A stretch of 41,761 bases of DNA from the NCBI GenBank assembly GCA_014193395.1, contig BJHT01000023.1:1-41761 (forward strand), in the 5' to 3' direction. Below are positions 35,036 through 41,761 of this stretch, piece after piece. The number at the start of each line of letters is the position of its first letter. Position 1 is the first letter of the stretch. The translations under genes were made by a program, and so were the position numbers. Under the pieces are notes generated by a model. The model saw only the letters and a program-made list of their open reading frames with translations, did not search any database and was not told the origin of the DNA. Source of the stretch: Verrucomicrobiota bacterium (GTDB lineage Bacteria; Verrucomicrobiota; Verrucomicrobiia; Limisphaerales; BJHT01).

Positions 35036-37479
35036 CCCGCATCGACCCCAGCCAAGTCAGCGCCATCCTCCGCGAGGCTCCGCCCGGCGGCGCCGTGCAT
35101 CTCATCGGCGCGGGCGGTTGCGGCATGAGCGGCCTGGGCCACCTGCTGCTCGATCTCGGCTTTGGCGTCAGCGGCTCGGACCTCTGCGAAAACGAAGACA
35201 TCGAAATCCTCCGTCGTCGCGGGGCACGCATCGGGGTGGGTCATGCCGTGTCCCACCTCGGCGACCCGCCGCCGTTCCTGGTGGTTTACTCGTCCGCCAT
35301 CCGGCTCGAGAACCCCGAGATTCTCGCCGCGCAGCAACTCCAGATTCCCATCGCGCGCCGCGCCAGCCTGCTCGCCGCGCTCGTGCGACGTCAGCGCGGC
35401 ATCTGCGTCGCCGGGATGCACGGCAAAACCACGACCACTTCGCTGCTCGCGTTCGCGCTCGAGAAATTGCAGGCCGAACCCAGCTTCGCTATCGGCGCGA
35501 CCGTGCCGCAACTGCCCCGCCACGCGCGCTTCAGCCGCGGCACCTCCCGCGAGCCGCTGCTCGTCGGCGGCGGTGCGGGCGCGGCTCCGAACGCCTTCGC
35601 TGTCGCCGGCCAGGACCGCTGGTTCGTCGTCGAGGCCGATGAAAGCGACGGCACGCTGCGCGAGTTCCACCCCGAGCACGCCATCGTCCTCAACGTCGAT
35701 GAAGAGCATCTCGACTACTACGAAACCTTCGAGGCCATTTGCGACGAGTTCCAACGTTTCGCCAGCCACACCAGCGGTCGCCTCGTTTACTGCGCCGACG
35801 ATCCGACCCTTGTCGCGCTCTTCGCCAGCCGGCCCGGCGCGATTTCCTACGGCTTCAATCCCGCCGCGCAGTTCCGTCTCGAAGCCGTGACCGTGCAGCC
35901 TGCGGCCGGCCGCCAACTCGCCGAGACGTTGTTTGAAATCCATCGCGGCACCACGCGGCTCGGCGGTTTTTCGCTCAACCTGGTCGGCGAAAAAAATGTC
36001 TCCAACGCCGCCGCCGTCGTCGCGCTGCTGACGGAACTCGGCTACGAAGCCGCCGACATCGCCCGCGCCCTCCGCGGTTTCACCGGCGCGGCGCGGCGGC
36101 AGGAACTGCTCCACAGCAGCCGCGAACATCGCATCTACGATGACTACGGCCATCATCCGCGCGAGATCGCCGCGACGCTGCGGGCGTTGAAACAGCTCGG
36201 CTGCGGGCGTTTGCTCGTCGCGTTCCAGCCGCATCGCTTCACCCGCACGCGCAGCCTGCTCGCGCAGTTCGCCACCTGTTTCAGCGACGCCGACTGCCTC
36301 TGGCTCACCGAGGTTTACGCAGCGAGCGAACCGGAAATCCCCGGCATCAACGGCGGCGTCCTCGCCGACGCCGTGCGCGCCCGCGGCCAGTCCGCGCGCT
36401 TCGTGCCCGTCCTCGACGACCTCGTCGCCGCCGTGCGCGCCGAAATGCGTCCCGGCGACCTCGTCCTCTTCCTCGGCGCGGGCGACATCACGCGCGTCGC
36501 CCATCAGCTCGCGGCGGAAATGAAAGCCGCCGTCGCGACCACCACGGCCGCTGTCGCTACCGCCGCCCCGTCCGCTCCGCTCGCCGCCGAACTCCGCGCC
36601 CTGCTCGCGCCCGGCACCGTGCTCCGCGAAAACGAACCGCTCGCCAAACGCACCACCCTGCGCGTCGGCGGCCCCGCGGACTTTTTCATCGAACCCGCTT
36701 CGGACGACGAGCTGGCGCGGCTCGCGCGCTTCTGCGCCGAACGCGCCGTGCCGTTCTTCGTGCTTGGGCGCGGCTCGAATCTCCTCGTGCGCGACGGCGG
36801 CATCCGCGGCGTGGTCGTGTCGCTCGCGCAGCCGCATTTCTCGCAGGTCGAGATACGCGGCGAGCGCCTGCACTGCGGCGCGGGCGCGAAATTGAAAACC
36901 GTCGCCGTCGAGGCCAAGCGCCACGGCCTGAGCGGACTCGAATTTCTCGAAGGCATCCCCGGCAGCGTCGGCGGCGCGTTGCGCATGAACGCGGGCGCGA
37001 TGGGTTCCTGGACCTTCGCCGCGCTCGAGTCGCTGCGCTTCATGGATTTCACCGGCCAGATTCACGAACGTCCGGTGGCCGAGGTCCCGGTGAAGTACCG
37101 CTCGTGCCCGCTGCTCCGCACGCACATCGCGCTCGGCGCGGTCTTTCGCGGACGCCCCGCGCCTCGCGACGAGATCGAGAAAACGATGCGCGCCAGCAAC
37201 GACAAGCGCTGGACCACCCAGCCCGCCGCGCCGAGCGCCGGCTGCATTTTCAAGAACCCCGGCCCCTGCCCCGCCGGCAAGCTGATCGACGAACTCGGCT
37301 TGAAGGGCCGCCGCGTCGGCGACGCCGTCGTCTCGGATGTCCACGGCAATTTCATCGTCAACGGCGGCCACGCCACCGCGCGCGACGTGCTCGAACTCAT
37401 TGAGCAAATCCGCGCGCACGTCCGCACCCAGCGCGGCCTCGAACTCGAAACCGAAGTCGAAATCATCGGCGAACCGTGA
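35032..37479 (+). CDS. murC-murB: MurC-MurB fusion: UDP-MurNAc-alanine ligase / UDP-GlcNAc-enolpyruvate reductase
   Basis: An 815-residue fusion of two consecutive wall enzymes. Residues 1-about 498 are MurC, which adds L-Ala: G-A-G-G-C-G-M-S-G-L (22-31), ATP loop G-M-H-G-K-T-T-T-T-S (about 126-135) and E-A-D-E-S-D-G-T. A Thr/Ala-rich linker spans about 499-518. MurB, the FAD enzyme reducing enolpyruvyl-GlcNAc, follows with R-V-G-G-P-A-D-F-F, G-R-G-S-N-L-L-V-R-D-G-G, G-I-P-G-S-V-G-G-A and A-G-C-I-F-K-N-P. The catalytic position often filled by Ser is Cys738. The stop overlaps ddl (GTGA). Confidence 0.95.
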   Translation: MTRIDPSQVSAILREAPPGGAVHLIGAGGCGMSGLGHLLLDLGFGVSGSDLCENEDIEILRRRGARIGVGHAVSHLGDPPPFLVVYSSAIRLENPEILAAQQLQIPIARRASLLAALVRRQRGICVAGMHGKTTTTSLLAFALEKLQAEPSFAIGATVPQLPRHARFSRGTSREPLLVGGGAGAAPNAFAVAGQDRWFVVEADESDGTLREFHPEHAIVLNVDEEHLDYYETFEAICDEFQRFASHTSGRLVYCADDPTLVALFASRPGAISYGFNPAAQFRLEAVTVQPAAGRQLAETLFEIHRGTTRLGGFSLNLVGEKNVSNAAAVVALLTELGYEAADIARALRGFTGAARRQELLHSSREHRIYDDYGHHPREIAATLRALKQLGCGRLLVAFQPHRFTRTRSLLAQFATCFSDADCLWLTEVYAASEPEIPGINGGVLADAVRARGQSARFVPVLDDLVAAVRAEMRPGDLVLFLGAGDITRVAHQLAAEMKAAVATTTAAVATAAPSAPLAAELRALLAPGTVLRENEPLAKRTTLRVGGPADFFIEPASDDELARLARFCAERAVPFFVLGRGSNLLVRDGGIRGVVVSLAQPHFSQVEIRGERLHCGAGAKLKTVAVEAKRHGLSGLEFLEGIPGSVGGALRMNAGAMGSWTFAALESLRFMDFTGQIHERPVAEVPVKYRSCPLLRTHIALGAVFRGRPAPRDEIEKTMRASNDKRWTTQPAAPSAGCIFKNPGPCPAGKLIDELGLKGRRVGDAVVSDVHGNFIVNGGHATARDVLELIEQIRAHVRTQRGLELETEVEIIGEP

Positions 37480-38405
37480 CCTGCGCCCACCATATCACCG
37501 TGATGCTCGGCGGCCCCTCGGCCGAACGCGACGTCTCGCTGCGCTCTGGCGCGGCCGTCGCCGCGGCGCTGCGCTCGCTCGGCCACCACGTCACCGAGCT
37601 GGACCCGCGCACCGCGGACTGGCAGTTGCCCGCTGGCACCGAGGTCGTGTTCCTCGCTCTGCACGGCACCTACGGCGAGGACGGCACGGTGCAGCAGCAG
37701 TTGGAAAAACTGGGCGTGCCCTACACCGGCTGCGGCCCTGCGGCCAGCCGCCTCGCCTTTGACAAAGTACTCACCAAACAGCGCTGCGTCGCCGCCGGCG
37801 TGCCGACCGCGCGTTTCGCCGTCTTCGCCGCGCCCGCCGCGCCGTGGCCCGCGGGCTGGCAGCCGCCCGTCGTGCTCAAGCCCGTGCGCCAGGGTTCGAG
37901 CGTCGGCTTGCAATTTGTCGATCGCGTCGCCGACTGGCCCGCGGCGTTGCGCGAGTCGCTCCAATTCGACACCGAGGTCCTGGTGGAAGAACGCATCGTC
38001 GGCTGCGAGACCACCGTGGGCATTCTCGATGGCGTCGCGCTGCCGGTCGTCGAGGTCCGCCCGCACAACGGCGTGTACGATTTCCACAGCAAATACACGA
38101 AGGGCGCGACGGAATATTTTTGCCCCGCGGATTTGCCGCCGGGCGTGACGGAACGCGTGCAGGCCGCGGCGCTCGGAGCCTTCGCGGCGATTGGCGGCGG
38201 CGATTACGCGCGCGTGGACGTGATGGTCCGCGCGAACGGCGAGCCGGTGGTTTTGGAAATCAACACACTGCCCGGCATGACCGAGACAAGCCTGCTGCCC
38301 AAGGCGGCGGCCGCCGCGGGCTTGGGCTATCCGGCCTTGTGTCAGCGAATGGTGGACCTCGCGTTGCGCCGCGGCGCAGCGCCGAAAATGGAAACGCGGA
38401 AGTGA
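37476..38405 (+). CDS. ddl: D-alanine--D-alanine ligase
   Basis: A 309-residue ATP-grasp ligase that makes the D-Ala-D-Ala used by MurF. Seen: V-M-L-G-G-P-S-A-E-R-D-V-S-L-R-S-G near the N-terminus, L-H-G-T-Y-G-E-D-G-T, P-Y-T-G-C-G, V-L-K-P-V-R-Q-G-S-S-V-G, and L-E-I-N-T-L-P-G-M-T near the end, where Mg2+ and substrate bind. The GTG start overlaps the murC-murB stop. It lies between murC-murB and ftsQ, as in E. coli ddlB. Confidence 0.96.
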   Translation: MTCAHHITVMLGGPSAERDVSLRSGAAVAAALRSLGHHVTELDPRTADWQLPAGTEVVFLALHGTYGEDGTVQQQLEKLGVPYTGCGPAASRLAFDKVLTKQRCVAAGVPTARFAVFAAPAAPWPAGWQPPVVLKPVRQGSSVGLQFVDRVADWPAALRESLQFDTEVLVEERIVGCETTVGILDGVALPVVEVRPHNGVYDFHSKYTKGATEYFCPADLPPGVTERVQAAALGAFAAIGGGDYARVDVMVRANGEPVVLEINTLPGMTETSLLPKAAAAAGLGYPALCQRMVDLALRRGAAPKMETRK

Positions 38406-38411
38406 GTGCTT

Positions 38412-39371
38412 ATGGCTTGGCTTGGCAAAAATAAAAACAAACGGAAACGGCAGATGGAACGCCTCGACGTGAACCTGCGCAACGAGCGCGTGCGCGCCCA
38501 GCGCGTGCGCGTGCTCGGCGTCGGCTTCGGGTTGCTCTTCGCGCTCGTGGTCGTCGTGTTCGGCGTCTGGCGCGGCGGCGAGTGGGTGCTCGACCGCCTC
38601 GTGTTCGCCAGCGATCAGTTCGCCATCCAGCACATCGAGACGATCACCGACGGCGTGCTCGCGCCGCAGCACATCGAGAAATGGGCCGCCGTCCGCAAGG
38701 GCCAGAACCTGCTCGGGCTGAATCTCTGGGAGGTCAAACGCAACCTCGAGCTGGTGCCGATCATCCGCACCGCGTCCGTCGAGCGCACGCTGCCGCACAC
38801 GCTCCGCATCCGCGTCACCGAGCGCGAGCCGATCGCGCAGATCGTGTCACTCGCGGTCGATCCGAAGCAGGGCCTGCAAAACCGCGTGTATCACGTGGAC
38901 CCGACCGGCCACGTCATGAACCCGCTCGACCGCCGGCTCGCGGCCGATCCGGCGAGTTTGCCCGACGATTCCCTGCCGCTGCTCACCGGCGTGAACGCGG
39001 CCGATTTCAGCCTCGAGCGCGGCATTTCCACGCCCCAGTTCAAGGCGGCGATCCAGCTCATCGACCAGTTTGAAGGCTCGCCGATGTCCGGCGTGGTGGA
39101 CCTGCGGCGCATCGACGTTTCCGCGCCGGACGTGCTCACGGTCGTCACCGGCGCAGGCGCGGAAGTCACGCTGGCATTGCACGATTTGGAGAAGCAATTG
39201 CGCCGCTGGCGGCAGATTCACGAGGCCGGCGTCAAGCTCGGCAAACAGGTCGCCACGGCGGATTTGTCGGTCGTTCACAACATCCCCGTGCGCTGGCTCG
39301 AGCCGGGCCAGGCCCCGCCGCAAAACCCACCGCCGGTCAAAAGCACCCGGCCAAGGAGGAGACATGTTTGA
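38412..39371 (+). CDS. ftsQ: Cell division protein FtsQ
   Basis: A 319-residue bitopic division protein. A basic cytoplasmic tail (G-K-N-K-N-K-R-K-R) is followed by one membrane helix at about 34-53. An extracytoplasmic POTRA domain (about 70-150) starts F-A-I-Q-H-I-E and ends T-L-P-H-T-L-R-I-R-V-T-E-R-E-P-I-A. A second beta domain follows, and the tail is Pro/Arg-rich. FtsQ links the divisome to FtsL/FtsB and FtsWI. The ATG at 38412 is preferred over the GTG at 38406. The 3' end overlaps ftsA by eight bases. Confidence 0.9.
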   Translation: MAWLGKNKNKRKRQMERLDVNLRNERVRAQRVRVLGVGFGLLFALVVVVFGVWRGGEWVLDRLVFASDQFAIQHIETITDGVLAPQHIEKWAAVRKGQNLLGLNLWEVKRNLELVPIIRTASVERTLPHTLRIRVTEREPIAQIVSLAVDPKQGLQNRVYHVDPTGHVMNPLDRRLAADPASLPDDSLPLLTGVNAADFSLERGISTPQFKAAIQLIDQFEGSPMSGVVDLRRIDVSAPDVLTVVTGAGAEVTLALHDLEKQLRRWRQIHEAGVKLGKQVATADLSVVHNIPVRWLEPGQAPPQNPPPVKSTRPRRRHV

Positions 39372-40602
39372 GAAGAAACGCACCATCATCGGACTGGAAA
39401 CCGGCACCGCGAAAATCCGCGTCGCCGTCGGCGAGCAGAGCGCCACGGGCGCGCTCAACATCGTTCACGTCAGCGAGGTCGAGTCCAACGGCGTGGTCAA
39501 GGGCGAGATCGTGAATCCGGGCGCGGCGCTCGAGGACCTGCGCAACGCGCTGGCCGACGCCGAGGACCAGGCCAACGTCGAGATCACCCACGTCGTCCTC
39601 GGCGTCACCGGCCGCCACGTCTCCGGCTTCAACAACCGCGGCGTGAAAATGATCCCCTCCGCCGACCGCGAGATCACCGAAGAGGATGTCGAGGACGTGC
39701 TCAAGGACGCCCGGGCCGTCGCGCTCCCGAACGGCCACTGCATGATCCATTGCATCCGGCAGAATTTTAACGTCGATGACCGCACCAACTTGCCCAGCCC
39801 CGTGGGCATTTGCGGCAGCCGCCTCGAGTCCTATCTCCACGTCGTGCATGGCAACAAGGACCGCAGCCAGACGGCCTTCAAGCTCCTCAAGCAGCTCGAA
39901 CTCGGCGTGGACGAAATGGCTTTCAACGGTCTCGCCTCGGCCATGTCCCTCCTCGAACCCGAGCACAAGGAACTGGGCGCGCTCGTGATTGATCTCGGCG
40001 CGGGCACGACCGAATTCGTGGTCTATGCCAACCGCATCATCAAGCACACCGGCGTTGTCGCCGTCGGCGGCCACAATGTCACCAACGACCTCGCCCTCGG
40101 CCTGCGCGTCTCGCAGGTCCAGGCCGAGCAGCTCAAACTCAAACACGGCGAGGCCATCGCTGACGACAGTTGCAAAGGCCAGATCATCACCCTGCCCACC
40201 GATGTCGGACTGCCCGCGCGCTCCGTCAATCTCGAGCATCTCCGCCGCATCCAGGCGCTGCGTTTGACCGAAACCTTCGAGATCATTGCTGATGCCCTGA
40301 CCGACAATGACCTGTGGGAATGCCTCGGCGCGGGCGTGTTCCTCTGCGGCGGTGGCAGCCGCACGCCGCGCATCCAGGAACTCGCCGAAAAAGTTTTTCA
40401 GCTTCCCGTCACGCTCGGCAAATCCAGCCTCAGCGGCCCCACCAGCGTGACCTCCGTGCCCGAGTTCCAGGCCGCCATCGGCCTCGTCCGCTTCGGCGCC
40501 TCCCAGCGCGCCCGCCGCTCCACCGGCGACTCCTTCATGGAACGCCTCGCCGAACCGCTGAAAGCCATCTCGGCGTGGCGCAACCCTGTCAAAGCGCGGT
40601 AA
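39364..40602 (+). CDS. ftsA: Cell division protein FtsA
   Basis: A 412-residue actin-like ATPase that tethers FtsZ to the membrane. Phosphate loops G-L-E-T-G-T-A-K-I-R (about 10-19) and I-D-L-G-A-G-T-T-E-F (about 209-218), an SHS2-like 1C domain between them, and the adenosine motif C-G-G-G-S-R-T-P (about 330). The end M-E-R-L-A-E-P-L-K-A-I-S-A-W-R forms a good amphipathic membrane-targeting helix. The start is fixed by a near-perfect Shine-Dalgarno AAGGAGGAG at 39353-39361, inside the end of ftsQ. Confidence 0.95.
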   Translation: MFEKKRTIIGLETGTAKIRVAVGEQSATGALNIVHVSEVESNGVVKGEIVNPGAALEDLRNALADAEDQANVEITHVVLGVTGRHVSGFNNRGVKMIPSADREITEEDVEDVLKDARAVALPNGHCMIHCIRQNFNVDDRTNLPSPVGICGSRLESYLHVVHGNKDRSQTAFKLLKQLELGVDEMAFNGLASAMSLLEPEHKELGALVIDLGAGTTEFVVYANRIIKHTGVVAVGGHNVTNDLALGLRVSQVQAEQLKLKHGEAIADDSCKGQIITLPTDVGLPARSVNLEHLRRIQALRLTETFEIIADALTDNDLWECLGAGVFLCGGGSRTPRIQELAEKVFQLPVTLGKSSLSGPTSVTSVPEFQAAIGLVRFGASQRARRSTGDSFMERLAEPLKAISAWRNPVKAR

Positions 40603-40622
40603 TCCCCAACCCTGCGAAGCCT

Positions 40623-41761
40623 ATGATCCATCACACCGATTACCCGGCCGACGCCCCTGAACCCGCCGCCGCGCCGCGCCCGCTCACCGTCCGCTTCTTC
40701 GGCGTCGGCGACGCCGGCTGCAAAGCCCTCGAACACCTCGCGCGCCTCGGCTTCACCAACGCCGAGTTCATCGCCGTCAACACCGACAGCCACGCGCTGC
40801 ACGCCTGCGCCATCGCGCACAAACTGCCCATCGGCGCGCGCACCACGCACGGCCTCGGCACCGGCGGCGACATGCAGATCGGCCACACCGCCGCGCAGGA
40901 AGGCCTCGACCGCATGCGCCACTGGTGCAAAGGCGCGGACCTCGTCTTCTTCCTCACCAGCCTCGGCGGCGGCACCGGCTCCGGCGCGACCCCCGTGCTC
41001 GCCCGCCTCGCGCGCGAGTGCGAAGCCCTCGTGATCGTCATGGCCACGCTGCCCTTCGAGTTCGAAAGCCACGCCCGCCACCGCACCGCTGGCAACGCCC
41101 TCGACCAGCTCAAAGCCGCCGCGGATGCCGTCGTCACGCTCCCCCTCGCCAAACTCCTGAAACTCACCGGCGAAAATCCCGCCGTACCGCAAAGCCTCGC
41201 GCTCACCTACGACTTGCTCGGCCAGTCCGTCGCCGGCATCTGGCGGCTGCTCCACGGCGACCATCTGCTCAAGCTCGATTTCGCCAACCTCCGCGCCGTC
41301 TTCCGCGGGCGCCACGCCGAGAGCGCCTTCGCCACCGTCGAAGCCACCGGCCCCAACCGCGCCCGCGAGATCATGGAAAAACTCACCGCGCACCCGCTCC
41401 TCGAGCACGGCCAGATCCTCGCCGAAGCCACCTCCGTCCTCGTCAGCTTCGCCGCCGCCGGCGACCTCGGCATGAACGAAATCGGCCGCGTCATGGAAGA
41501 CCTCAACCGCCACTGCGTCCACGCCCAGCCCGCCTTCGGTGCCGTCCTCGACCCCGCGCTCGGCGAACGCCTCCTCGTCACCGTCTTCGCCGCCCGCCAC
41601 TCCTCCGCCAGGCATCTCCCCCACACCCCTGCGCCTCCCGCGCACCTCGTCACCGCACCCCCGCCCGCCCCCGCTCCCGTGCCCTCGTCCGCGCCCCCCC
41701 CCCCCCCCGCACCCCTCCTTAGACCCCTCCCAGAAATCCTCCGTCCCCCACTCCACCCCCC
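40623..41761 (+). CDS. ftsZ: Divergent FtsZ, 3' end outside the window
   Basis: At least 379 residues of an FtsZ/tubulin family protein; the frame is still open at the window end. The signature G115-G-G-T-G-S-G121 is intact. Other GTP loops deviate: T1 reads G-V-G-D-A-G-C-K (27-34) instead of G-V-G-G-G-G-G-N; P-N-D-K-L of T6 is P-L-A-K-L; T7 reads L-K217-L-D219-F-A-N222, where FtsZ usually has N-x-D-F-A-D. The C-terminal domain is recognisable (A-R-E-I-M-E-K-L, M-E-D-L-N). After about residue 325 a Pro/Ala-rich linker begins. It lies 20 bp after ftsA, the usual ftsZ place. Confidence 0.88.
   Translation, partial: MIHHTDYPADAPEPAAAPRPLTVRFFGVGDAGCKALEHLARLGFTNAEFIAVNTDSHALHACAIAHKLPIGARTTHGLGTGGDMQIGHTAAQEGLDRMRHWCKGADLVFFLTSLGGGTGSGATPVLARLARECEALVIVMATLPFEFESHARHRTAGNALDQLKAAADAVVTLPLAKLLKLTGENPAVPQSLALTYDLLGQSVAGIWRLLHGDHLLKLDFANLRAVFRGRHAESAFATVEATGPNRAREIMEKLTAHPLLEHGQILAEATSVLVSFAAAGDLGMNEIGRVMEDLNRHCVHAQPAFGAVLDPALGERLLVTVFAARHSSARHLPHTPAPPAHLVTAPPPAPAPVPSSAPPPPPAPLLRPLPEILRPPLHP
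41694..41708. other. Run of 15 C near the window end
   Basis: Fifteen consecutive C residues lie inside the FtsZ linker, and the sequence after them is C-rich to the end of the window. Such a run at a possible contig edge is prone to sequencing or assembly error, so the reading frame after 41693 is uncertain. Confidence 0.7.

Noticed and set aside
34999..37419. An 806-residue open frame antisense to murC-murB
   Set aside because: GC artefact with biased composition opposite a well-supported gene; the same applies to 23014-25350 opposite ftsI.
40925..41722. A 265-codon Arg/Pro-rich frame over ftsZ
   Set aside because: It is a shadow of ftsZ in another frame, with extreme composition.

Overview
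The window looks like a chromosomal segment of a high-GC bacterium of the Planctomycetes-Verrucomicrobia-Chlamydiae group, most likely a verrucomicrobium (possibly the Limisphaerales/Pedosphaera side). This placement is inference. It rests on a compact dcw (division and cell wall) cluster with meso-diaminopimelate chemistry (MurE has D-N-P-R), a murC-murB fusion, a very divergent FtsZ, an E/A/I/P-type quinolone region in GyrA, and several families of inverted-repeat elements between genes. I saw no rRNA or tRNA gene.

Layout. (1) 1-3455, plus strand: repeats, then an internally duplicated ABC-2 type permease overlapping a HEAT-repeat protein. (2) 3991-10029, plus strand: gyrB, a Phd/VapC-type toxin-antitoxin pair with a palindromic operator, and gyrA only 10 bp behind the toxin. 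(3) 10346-20190, minus strand: housekeeping genes read right to left. They are queA, a stand-alone RibD-type reductase, a secreted nucleoside hydrolase, an all-alpha dUTPase, hpt, moaD, moaE, hisS and a tiny two-span membrane protein. The gaps between them are unusually long and filled with hairpin elements. (4) 20673-41761, plus strand: the dcw cluster mraZ - unknown - rsmH - ftsL - ftsI - murE - murF - mraY - murD - LysM protein - ftsW - murG - murC/murB fusion - ddl - ftsQ - ftsA - ftsZ. The last gene is cut by the window end.

How the parts work together. The dcw genes encode nearly the whole cytoplasmic and lipid-linked path to lipid II (MurB, C, D, E, F, Ddl, MraY, MurG). They also encode the septal polymerase/transpeptidase pair FtsW-FtsI with FtsL and FtsQ, and the cytoskeletal FtsA-FtsZ. 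MraZ is preceded by five boxes spaced exactly 10 bp apart, so the cluster probably autoregulates in the classical way. Lineage-specific additions are an Ala/Pro-rich unknown protein after mraZ, a membrane-anchored double-LysM protein before ftsW, a roughly 125-residue loop between the first two FtsW helices, and a MurG tail translated from a repeat element.

The most interesting signals are: FtsZ with substitutions in the T1, T6 and catalytic T7 loops while keeping the tubulin signature; the repeat families, some with compensatory base changes and one captured inside murG; and the toxin-antitoxin operon wedged between gyrB and gyrA. No domain search, alignment or structure prediction was run. 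Family names come from motifs read by eye.
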